12,578 nt of DNA. It comes from Candidatus Lindowiibacteriota bacterium. Its GTDB lineage: Bacteria; Lindowbacteria; 2-12-FULL-62-27. The notes beneath the pieces are model-generated. The model was given only the letters and a program-made list of their open reading frames with translations. It ran no database searches and was not told the origin of the DNA. The DNA is taken from contig JAHFCY010000003.1 of NCBI GenBank assembly GCA_023249255.1, positions 1 through 12,578 of the forward strand, read 5' to 3'. Positions 6,252 to 12,578 of this stretch are shown here, in pieces. The position numbers were made by a program, and so were the translations under genes. Position 1 is the first letter of the stretch. Every line of letters begins with the position of its first letter.

Positions 6252-7343
6252 TTGAAACGGAGCATTGTTCTGGCGCGCCAGCGGATCGGTCTTTCGTTCG
6301 GCGGCGCCGAAGGGTACGTGTCGCTGTTGGCTCGCGCGATGCGGGAGCGGGGAGCGAACGTTTGCCTCATGGCCCAGGAAGTGGACGACGGTCTTGTCCG
6401 CGATGGATTTCCGGTCGTCCGCGCCGAGTCGCGCTGGATCAACATCTGGAACGCGTATTCATTTGCACGAGCGGTCCAGGGCTATAAACGCGATCATCCG
6501 GAGACTTGCGTGGTGGCGTTTGACCGCGTTCCGGACGTGGATTTCATCCGGGCTGGAGATGGATGTCACCGGGCTTATCTGTCGGCGATGGGGCAGGAGC
6601 GCATGGCGCGCGTCTCGTTCAAACATCGGGTCTTGCTGCGGCTGGAACGCCAGGCCTACACATCGAGCCGGCTCAAATACATTTTTTCCAATTCAAAAAT
6701 GGTGGCGCGCGAAATTCAGGAACTGTACGACGTGCCGGATGACAAAATCGGTGTCGTCCACACGGGATTACCTGCTGCCGCGGCGCCTTTGCCTACGAAA
6801 TCGTCCGCGCGATCGGGTCTTGGCCTTGCGTCTGACTCTCGCGTGATTCTTTTTGCCGGACACAATTACGAACGCAAAGGTCTTGATGCGCTGATTCGCG
6901 CATTGGCGCAAGTGAAGGATGCCCGGTGGACTACGCTGGTGGCAGGCAAAGGAGACATTTCAAAATATCGTGATCTTGCGCGCCGGCTCGGCGTGGAGGA
7001 GTGTGTGATGTTTTTAGGCCCGCGTCCGCTGGATGATCTGTTCGCCGCCGCTGACGTGTTTGTTCTGCCGACGCGGTATGACCCGCTTGCGCGGGTGTGC
7101 GTGGAGGCGGCCCGGGCCGGATTGCCGGTGATCACGACGCGACGGAACGGATTTTCGGAATGGATCGAAGGTGATTGGGGTTACGTCATGTCGAACGAGA
7201 CTTCCGTGCCGGATCTGGCCGGGATTTTGCGCCGGGCGTTTACGGCGGATCTTGAATCTATGGGCCGTCGCCTCAAGAACCGGGTTGCCGGATTGACGAT
7301 AGAAAAAAACGCCGACGAAATGCTGAAACGGATCGAAGCATGA
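6252..7343 (+). CDS. WaaG-like GT4 glycosyltransferase (LPS core)
   Basis: The 363-aa protein has the GT-B fold of family GT4 and most resembles WaaG, which adds the first hexose to the heptose of LPS inner core on the cytoplasmic face. Visible motifs are SFGGAEGY (residues 15-22), GDGCHRAYL (102-110, a WaaG-type element), SNSKMVAREI, FAGHNYERKG with R208/K209 for the nucleotide-sugar phosphates, and PTRYDPLARVCVEAARAGLP. The usual E-x7-E pair is D277-x7-E285, a substitution known in WaaG relatives. The start is TTG 6252 with GGAG at 6241-6244 before it; no ATG fits better. It overlaps the heptosyltransferase gene by ATGA, so the two form an operon. Donor and acceptor sugars are inferred, not shown. 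Confidence 0.85.
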   Translation: MKRSIVLARQRIGLSFGGAEGYVSLLARAMRERGANVCLMAQEVDDGLVRDGFPVVRAESRWINIWNAYSFARAVQGYKRDHPETCVVAFDRVPDVDFIRAGDGCHRAYLSAMGQERMARVSFKHRVLLRLERQAYTSSRLKYIFSNSKMVAREIQELYDVPDDKIGVVHTGLPAAAAPLPTKSSARSGLGLASDSRVILFAGHNYERKGLDALIRALAQVKDARWTTLVAGKGDISKYRDLARRLGVEECVMFLGPRPLDDLFAAADVFVLPTRYDPLARVCVEAARAGLPVITTRRNGFSEWIEGDWGYVMSNETSVPDLAGILRRAFTADLESMGRRLKNRVAGLTIEKNADEMLKRIEA

Positions 7344-8281
7344 GCCGCGTGCTGATCATCAAGCCAAGTTCGCTGGGAGACATCATTCATTCTCTGCCCG
7401 TCTGTGCGGCGCTGGCGTCTCGCGGACATGAAGTTCATTTTGCGGCGCGGAAGGAATATCACGAACTTCTCCGAATGTGCCGTGCCGTGTCCCGCATTCT
7501 CGATTTCCCCCGGCATCTCTCCGGGATTGCGCCTTTTTTGTCCGACCTTCGTTCCCGGTCCTACGATTCCGTCCTCGATCTTCAGGGACTTTTCCGGTCG
7601 GGACTTGCAACGGCTCTCACCCGGACTTCCCGCCGGCTCGGTCTTCCAGACGCTCGCGAGGGGGCGTTGTTTTTTTATGACGAAGTCGCTGCGTATCCGC
7701 CCGGCATCCGGCACGCGATCGATCGATACTGGTCCGCGCTCGGTCTTCTGGATGGCGCGTCCGCGGAGATCGGTCTCTCGTCAACTATAGACTACGGACT
7801 GGACGTTCCCGCAGCCGCGTCTGCTGAAGCGCAGGCGTTGACCGGCGGCCCGGACTACATCGTTTTTTCGCCATTGGCCCGACAGGAGCGGAAAATGATC
7901 CGAGCCGATGTCTGGCCGACGTTGGCGGAAATCTTGACGAAACGCGGCACGCGCGTGGTGGTCGTGGGGAGCGGACAGTCGATGCCGGCGTTCGGACCCG
8001 GCGTCATCGATCTCGTCAATCGCACGCCGCTTGCCGTTCTGTGCGCGGTCATTCGCGGCGCCGGCATGTGCGTCTCGGTTGACAGCGCGCCGATGCATCT
8101 GGCCGCCGCGTTTGGCGTGCCGGTGGTGGCGATGTTTGGTCCGACGGATCCGGCCATGGTCGGGCCGTACACGTCGCGCCGGATGATTCTGCGAAGCGAC
8201 GAGCCGCGGATGCGCGACCTGACGTGCGAGGGAATCGCGGCGGTGGTGTTATCGGAGTTCGGATCGTATAAAATAACCTGA
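7340..8281 (+). CDS. GT9 heptosyltransferase (WaaC/WaaF-like)
   Basis: The 313-aa protein opens MSRVLIIKPSSLGDIIHSLP, the GT9 signature in which D14 corresponds to the catalytic Asp. DLQGLFRSGLA (80-90) and SVDSAPMHLAAAFGVP...AMFGPTDP (246-271) are the other family hallmarks; the last part binds ADP-heptose. The usual K-x-WP region is altered (QERKMIRADVWP, 182-193) but keeps basic residues. The enzyme would transfer heptose onto Kdo or onto the first heptose of LPS inner core. The start ATG 7340 overlaps the preceding stop, giving coupling to the WaaG-like gene. WaaC and WaaF cannot be told apart from this alone. Confidence 0.9.
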   Translation: MSRVLIIKPSSLGDIIHSLPVCAALASRGHEVHFAARKEYHELLRMCRAVSRILDFPRHLSGIAPFLSDLRSRSYDSVLDLQGLFRSGLATALTRTSRRLGLPDAREGALFFYDEVAAYPPGIRHAIDRYWSALGLLDGASAEIGLSSTIDYGLDVPAAASAEAQALTGGPDYIVFSPLARQERKMIRADVWPTLAEILTKRGTRVVVVGSGQSMPAFGPGVIDLVNRTPLAVLCAVIRGAGMCVSVDSAPMHLAAAFGVPVVAMFGPTDPAMVGPYTSRRMILRSDEPRMRDLTCEGIAAVVLSEFGSYKIT

Positions 8282-8319
8282 TGGTGACGCGCAGGGTGTT
8301 GCCCGGATTTGACGCATGA
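8281..8319 (+). other. 12-codon bridging reading frame between two genes
   Basis: An ATG at 8281 shares one base with the stop of the GT9 gene, and its frame ends at TGA 8317-8319, overlapping the ATG (8316) of the HEAT-repeat gene. It would code for MVTRRVLPGFDA. The HEAT gene has no strong ribosome binding site of its own, so ribosomes running through this mini-frame could reinitiate there. The layout may also be chance. Confidence 0.25.
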
Positions 8320-9380
8320 GTATCCTGCAACCGCACGCGATGTTTCTGATCTATCTCTTCGTGGGCGTTCAGGCCGGCCTTCTGATTTTGTTCACGGTCC
8401 TCATCGCGATCTTCCGATCCGTCCGGCAGAGCCATGAAGCGACGGCGGATCAGACGGCGGCCGAGATTCGAAGCCGCATCCTGCAGGAGTTGATGTCTCC
8501 CGCCGCCGCATCCTCGCCGGGCGCATTGCGCATTTGCGTTCATCGATCCGATCTGAATCACTGCATCGATGCCCTCCAGAGCGTTGTCGGAGTACTCGAC
8601 CCCTCTCATCACGACCGGCTTCGACAACTTGTCCGGGAGACGGAGTTGAAGCGCATCCTGGAAGACCATTTACGATCCCGCACCTGGTGGAAACGTCTGA
8701 CCGCCGTCCGTCTCATCCGGTTTCTGCCGATGGAAGAATTCAAAGACGACGTGCGCCGCCTTCAGGACGATCCCCAGCCATTTGTCCGGCTGGAGGCGAT
8801 TCGGACGATCACGGGTTTTGCCGAGAACGAACTGGCTTACGTGATCAGGCGCTGGCCTGAAATCGGCTGGATTCTCGACCATCAACCCATTGACGAGATT
8901 CAAGCCCGTTTCGGAGGCCCCCCCATTCTCGAACTGGAGGAGTTGCTCAATCAGGAGGACAACCCGGACGCTCTTGCGCGGCTCATCGAACTTGTTCCGC
9001 GCCACGGGGGCTCCACGGAATTTCTGATCCAGATGGCGCGCCATGCCGACGTGCGCCTCCGCCTGGCCGCGCTCAAAGTCATGGCCCATGTTTTCAGCGC
9101 CGAAATCCGGCGGGAACTTGCGGTATGCCTTGAAGACAAAGAGTGGCGGGTGCGGGCGATGGCCGCTGGGACTCTGGCATCGCACGGCGATCCGGAAAGC
9201 GTCCGATCCATCGCCCCGCTGCTTCTCGACAAGAATCCGCGGGTCAAGTTGAGTGCCGCCTGCGCGTTGAAAAAGCTTGGCCCGACGGGCATCGGGGTTA
9301 TTCGATACATGTCCCGCAAGATGCGCGCGCCGGAACACCGGCGGATGATGGCGCAAGTGCTGGGACTGCCGGCGAGGTAG
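8316..9380 (+). CDS. Membrane-anchored HEAT-repeat protein
   Basis: The 354-aa protein has one N-terminal transmembrane helix (about residues 9-33, FLIYLFVGVQAGLLILFTVL), followed by a short charged linker and an all-helical body. From about residue 110 it shows HEAT-like repeats: WKRLTAVRLIRFL, PFVRLEAIRTITGF, DVRLRLAALKVMAHV, WRVRAMAAGTLASHG, PRVKLSAACALKKLG. These form a right-handed solenoid for protein binding; no enzymatic motif is seen. The gene ends one base before the GT2 gene begins, so the two are surely co-translated. This suggests the HEAT protein is a scaffold or partner of the GT2 synthase at the inner membrane. Start at ATG 8316; ATG 8340 is an alternative. Confidence 0.85.
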   Translation: MSILQPHAMFLIYLFVGVQAGLLILFTVLIAIFRSVRQSHEATADQTAAEIRSRILQELMSPAAASSPGALRICVHRSDLNHCIDALQSVVGVLDPSHHDRLRQLVRETELKRILEDHLRSRTWWKRLTAVRLIRFLPMEEFKDDVRRLQDDPQPFVRLEAIRTITGFAENELAYVIRRWPEIGWILDHQPIDEIQARFGGPPILELEELLNQEDNPDALARLIELVPRHGGSTEFLIQMARHADVRLRLAALKVMAHVFSAEIRRELAVCLEDKEWRVRAMAAGTLASHGDPESVRSIAPLLLDKNPRVKLSAACALKKLGPTGIGVIRYMSRKMRAPEHRRMMAQVLGLPAR

Positions 9381-9381
9381 G

Positions 9382-10827
9382 ATGCAGATGGACGCGATCC
9401 GGCATTTCGCCGGTTACGGGCTTGAGACGGCGAAATGGGTCGTCATTTTGTTTTTCATGTCCCAAAATCTTTTTTCGGTCCTGCTTCTCGTCCTTTCCGC
9501 GTTCGGCGTGTTTCAATTCGTTCGCGCCTCGCGCCACGAAATCCTGTCCGTGTTGAGCCTGTCCGAAATTCTGCCGCCGATCAGCGTGCTGGTGCCGGCG
9601 TACAACGAATCCAAAACAATTGTCGACAGCGTTCACTCGATCCTCTCTCTGAATTATCCGCGGTTCGAAGTGGTGGTGATCAACGACGGATCAAAAGATT
9701 CCACCCTGGACATGATGAAAGAGCATTTTCAACTGTATCCGATCATTCCCCTCTACGATGAAACGATCGAGACGAAGCCGGTCCGGTCCCTCTACAGATC
9801 CAAAAAGTATTCAAACCTGCTGATGATTGACAAGGAAAACGGCGGCAAATCCGATTCGCTCAACAGCGGAATCAATCTCTCGTCCAGTCCCCTCATCTGC
9901 GCCGTGGATGCCGACACGGTGGTTGATGAGCATGCGCTTCTGCACATGGTCCGGCCGTACCTGCTCGATCCCGGTCGCGTCGCCGGCGTCGGGGGCACAA
10001 TCCGGGTCGCGAACGGTTGCGTGGTCGAAGGCGGGCGGATGGCCGAGATCGGCCTGTCCAAGTCCTGGTTCGTTCGCGTTCAGGTCATCGAGTACATTCG
10101 AGCGTTTTTGTTCGGTCGGCTCGGCTGGAATTCGCTGGGCGGCCCGCTGATCATTTCCGGAGCGTTTGGATTGTTCCGCAAAGACCTCGTTGTGCGTGCC
10201 GGAGGATACCGGACCGACACGGTCGGCGAGGACATGGACCTCGCGCTCAGCCTCCACGAACTCGACGGCCCCCGCGACAGCCGATACGCCATCGTCTTTG
10301 TCCCCGACACCGTCTGCTGGACGCAGGTTCCGGAGGATTTCAAGACGCTTCGGCGTCAGCGCGAGCGCTGGCAGCGCGGCCTGTCCGAATCGCTGACGCA
10401 TCACCGGCGAATGATGTTTTCACCGAAATACGGATTCACGGGCGTTGTCGGCATTCCGTTTGCATTTTTCGGAGAGATGCTGTCGCCGCTCATGGAAACG
10501 CTCGGCTACATCAGCATCGCGGTCGGATATGCGATCGGAAGAGTGGATCTCCAGTTCACGTTTCTATTTTTTCTGCTGGCGTGGGGATTCGGTATTGTCT
10601 TGAGCGATGCGGCGATTCTTCTGGAGGAAGTCTCCTATCACCGGTATTCGTTCTCCCAGATGGTGAGCCTCTTTGTGGCGACTGTTCTCGAGGGAATCGG
10701 CTATCGGCAAATCAATTTGTGGTGGCGGCTGAGCGGGTTGATCCAGTTTCTGACAGGGAAAAAAGGCTGGGGCGGGATGCAGCGACAGGTATTTTCACCC
10801 GTTGCGGGCGGACCGTCCGGGACTTGA
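9382..10827 (+). CDS. Processive-type GT2 membrane glycosyltransferase
   Basis: The 481-aa protein has N-terminal hydrophobic helices (about residues 17-47), a cytosolic GT2 domain and three or four C-terminal helices (from about 352). Catalytic elements are in order: VLVPAYNES (69-77), NDGSKDST (101-108), DADT (176-179, metal/UDP binding), GEDMD (282-286, catalytic acid region) and QRERWQRG (326-333, the QxxRW motif of processive synthases). This is the layout of PgaC/IcaA-, hyaluronan- and cellulose-type enzymes that polymerise a polysaccharide from UDP-sugar and pass it across the inner membrane. The gene follows the HEAT-repeat gene with one base between. GAGG at 9374-9377 could serve ATG 9382 or 9388. 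The polymer is not determinable from sequence alone. Confidence 0.9.
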   Translation: MQMDAIRHFAGYGLETAKWVVILFFMSQNLFSVLLLVLSAFGVFQFVRASRHEILSVLSLSEILPPISVLVPAYNESKTIVDSVHSILSLNYPRFEVVVINDGSKDSTLDMMKEHFQLYPIIPLYDETIETKPVRSLYRSKKYSNLLMIDKENGGKSDSLNSGINLSSSPLICAVDADTVVDEHALLHMVRPYLLDPGRVAGVGGTIRVANGCVVEGGRMAEIGLSKSWFVRVQVIEYIRAFLFGRLGWNSLGGPLIISGAFGLFRKDLVVRAGGYRTDTVGEDMDLALSLHELDGPRDSRYAIVFVPDTVCWTQVPEDFKTLRRQRERWQRGLSESLTHHRRMMFSPKYGFTGVVGIPFAFFGEMLSPLMETLGYISIAVGYAIGRVDLQFTFLFFLLAWGFGIVLSDAAILLEEVSYHRYSFSQMVSLFVATVLEGIGYRQINLWWRLSGLIQFLTGKKGWGGMQRQVFSPVAGGPSGT

Positions 10828-10842
10828 GGCGGGCTCAAAAAT

Positions 10843-11727
10843 TTATTCCGAAAGAGTGGACAGGATATCCTCGACTTTGGAGAGTTCTTTTTCCGCGTTT
10901 CGGATCAGGTCGTCGACGTCGCCCGCCGTCAGTTTGAGAATCGTTTTTGCGGAGTCTGACAGATGCGGCTTGGCTGTATCGCCGGGATCGCCGCAGACCA
11001 TCTCTCGGGCGGCGTAATCGCCCACGTGGACCAGCGCCACCTGTACCTTATTTATTTTTGCATGTTCCGGATGGGGATAATACCGGATGCATTCCTGGAG
11101 CTGGAGAGGAAGGTTCCATTTCTCGGCGAGCATCGCGCCAGCCCGGCAATGATCGATCCCCAGAATTTCCTGTTCCGCCTTCTGCAGGAAAATCCGCCGT
11201 TTTTTCGCGGCCGCAACCGCCTGGACGAAGGGATCGTGGAGATACTGATCCAGAATCAGTTTTCCCACGCCGTGAAGGATGGCGGCGCAAAAGCATTCTT
11301 CCGGGAGGGGATAGTTGACGCGGCGCGCCACGACGTCGGCAAAGACCCCCGCGGCGATGGAGTGTTCCCAGAATCCCGGAAGATCAAACCCGTCGCCTCC
11401 CCTGGTCCCGAAAATCTGCACGACCGTCGCCGACAGCGCCAGGCTTTTGACCGCATTGAATCCGAGGATGACGATCGCCTGATTGATCGTCGAAATCTGG
11501 CGGGAGAATCCGTAGTAGGAGGAGTTGACGATTTTGAGAATGCGGATCGACATCGCCTGGTCCGTTTTGATCAAATGCGAGACCCCCGCCACGTTGCTTT
11601 TGGGATCTTCAAGCACATTCAAAATTTTATTAAGCACGACCGGAAGCGCCGGGATTTTTTCGATCCCGTCTAAAATCGTCTTGAACGTCTTCGCGGCGGC
11701 CGGATTGCTTTCGACTTCAGGCGCCAT
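10843..11727 (-). CDS. HDOD-domain protein with altered HD motif
   Basis: The 294-aa protein is a single HDOD domain with short tails. Typical elements are IPALPVVLNKIL (25-36), LIKTDQAMSIRILKIVNSSYYG (in two halves, 52-73), INQAIVILGFNAVKSLAL (81-98), FWEHSIAAG (119-127) and HCRAGAMLAEKWNLP (193-207). HDOD proteins act in signalling, often with cyclic-di-GMP, chemosensory or stress systems, and usually lack enzyme activity. The position that would read HDxGK is HGVGK (152-156); the codon is GGC (complement of 11269-11271), one base from Asp. It ends 15 bp from the GT2 stop (convergent) and diverges from the secreted TPR gene, which hints at a regulatory tie to the polysaccharide locus. Start ATG 11727 lacks a strong ribosome binding site. 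Confidence 0.9.
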   Translation of the reverse strand: MAPEVESNPAAAKTFKTILDGIEKIPALPVVLNKILNVLEDPKSNVAGVSHLIKTDQAMSIRILKIVNSSYYGFSRQISTINQAIVILGFNAVKSLALSATVVQIFGTRGGDGFDLPGFWEHSIAAGVFADVVARRVNYPLPEECFCAAILHGVGKLILDQYLHDPFVQAVAAAKKRRIFLQKAEQEILGIDHCRAGAMLAEKWNLPLQLQECIRYYPHPEHAKINKVQVALVHVGDYAAREMVCGDPGDTAKPHLSDSAKTILKLTAGDVDDLIRNAEKELSKVEDILSTLSE

Positions 11728-11817
11728 ATTTTCCCGACGATACGTTCATTCAGCCGACACGTAAAGCATACGCGCAACTTTGCGTTGTGAAGGATGGGCT
11801 GGTATCGTGCCCGATGT
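11728..11817. promoter_or_regulatory. Divergent intergenic region between HDOD and TPR genes
   Basis: This 90-bp gap must hold control elements for both divergent genes. A small palindrome CGCAA-CT-TTGCG lies at 11773-11784 and could be a binding site. Forward, TTGCGT (11780-11785) and TATCGT (11803-11808) are 17 bp apart but match the consensus poorly; no convincing reverse promoter is seen. Confidence 0.25.
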
Positions 11818-12578
11818 ATGAGTTTGGTTAAATTGCAGAGATGCAGTGCCGCAGTTCTCACATTCCTGATGATGGCGGGCTCGGCGCGCGGGGAAGAGTT
11901 GCTTGAGCATATCCGCGGGCAGTTCGCCCGGGGAGAATACAGGAGCGCCATCCGTGCGGCCGACCGGGCCCTGGCGTCGAATCCGGACAACGTTGACGTC
12001 ATGGTGGTCTACGGATACGGCATGCTCTGGAAAAAAGACTTCGATACATCTGAAACCCTGTTCCGCCGCGTCCTGGAGATTGCTCCCGACTACGGCGATG
12101 CCGCGATCGGGATCATCAAAACTTACACTTGGAGCAACCGGATGGATGAGCTCCGGAAATTCATCGGAGCGAATGGAGTCCGGCTCAAATCGTCGCCGTA
12201 CACGCGTCGCGAAATTTTGCTTGCCGAATTGCGCCTCGAGCAGGCCGACCATCCGGAGGATTACACACCCCGGGCCGTCGAAATCGCCAATGCGATTTTA
12301 AAAGAGGATCCGAAAAACAAGCCGGCTCTCGCGGTGACGATTGGCGCGTCGTCACCGTCGATTTCGAAACCGGTCCGCGAGGCCGAACGGGCTGTGGTTG
12401 AAAAACGTCTGACGGACGCGGAACAATCCTACGCCCGGGCTCTGGAGATCGATCCGAAGAATGACGACGTCCGGCTGGCCTGGGCCCGCGTCCTTTCGTG
12501 GAACGGAAAATATGACGGGGCCTTGAAGGCCGTCGAGCAGGTGGTGGCGCGCGATCCGCGCAACACGGACGCGATGAA
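11818..12578 (+). CDS. Secreted TPR protein, YaiO-like, 5' part
   Basis: The frame starts at ATG 11818 and is still open at the window end (253 codons). The N-terminus is a signal peptide (MSLVKLQRC, then hydrophobic AAVLTFLMMAGSARG). TPR-type helices follow: GQFARGEYRSAIRAADRAL, GMLWKKDFDTSETLFRRVL, and later AEQSYARALEIDPKNDDVRL and ARVLSWNGKYDGALKAVEQV. The 'LSW.G.YD.AL' style of repeat is characteristic of the periplasmic TPRs of YaiO- and PgaA/BcsC-like outer-membrane proteins, in which a C-terminal beta-barrel secretes a polysaccharide; the barrel here would lie outside the window. Together with the GT2 synthase this fits a polysaccharide export system. A nearby ATG at 11814 is out of frame and closes after five codons. 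Confidence 0.75.
   Translation, partial: MSLVKLQRCSAAVLTFLMMAGSARGEELLEHIRGQFARGEYRSAIRAADRALASNPDNVDVMVVYGYGMLWKKDFDTSETLFRRVLEIAPDYGDAAIGIIKTYTWSNRMDELRKFIGANGVRLKSSPYTRREILLAELRLEQADHPEDYTPRAVEIANAILKEDPKNKPALAVTIGASSPSISKPVREAERAVVEKRLTDAEQSYARALEIDPKNDDVRLAWARVLSWNGKYDGALKAVEQVVARDPRNTDAM

Noticed and set aside
10963-11673. Forward-strand open frame of 236 codons opposite the HDOD gene
   Set aside because: The reverse strand encodes a full HDOD domain; the forward frame is an Arg/Asp-rich shadow.

Overview
The window looks like chromosome from a moderately GC-rich, LPS-bearing (Gram-negative-type), probably uncultured bacterium. The pointers are a GT9 heptosyltransferase and a WaaG-like transferase (LPS core), a secreted TPR protein of outer-membrane exporter type, a collagen-like surface fibre, and a remnant of a choice-of-anchor-U / CFI-box surface protein. 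Such content is common in deltaproteobacteria-like and other deep-branching lineages. The sequence does not allow a firmer placement.

Layout. Positions 2-763 hold the 3' end of a collagen-like fibre gene, followed at 819-1157 by a C-terminal remnant of a second surface protein. Positions 1247-3551 hold a tight forward run: a 63-aa DUF5678-like protein, a retropepsin-like aspartic protease and a TMTC-like multispanning GT-C/TPR protein, ending in a long imperfect hairpin (3571-3661). A single gene for a secreted aromatic-rich protein (3761-4435) has its own good sigma70-type promoter. A reverse-strand VapBC toxin-antitoxin cassette (4506-5116) lies immediately 3' of bioB (5198-6172, reverse). 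The cassette is bracketed by two copies of about 60 bp that contain the last codons of bioB.

From 6252 forward come a WaaG-like GT4 and a GT9 heptosyltransferase overlapping by ATGA, which probably build LPS core. They are followed by a membrane-anchored HEAT-repeat protein and a processive-type GT2 synthase. A reverse-strand HDOD regulator (10843-11727) then diverges from a secreted TPR protein (11818 to window end). The HEAT, GT2 and TPR genes read best as parts of an exopolysaccharide synthesis and export locus, with the HDOD protein as a possible regulator.

The most notable points are the bioB-tail direct repeats that delimit the VapBC unit almost to the base, the overlapping DUF5678-like/retropepsin gene pair, the HEAT-GT2-HDOD-TPR cell-envelope set, a possible leaderless bioB promoter, and an HDOD protein whose HD pair reads HG. 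I did not find a clear-cut unknown defence or mobile system. The DUF5678-like/protease pair is the best candidate for an under-described module.
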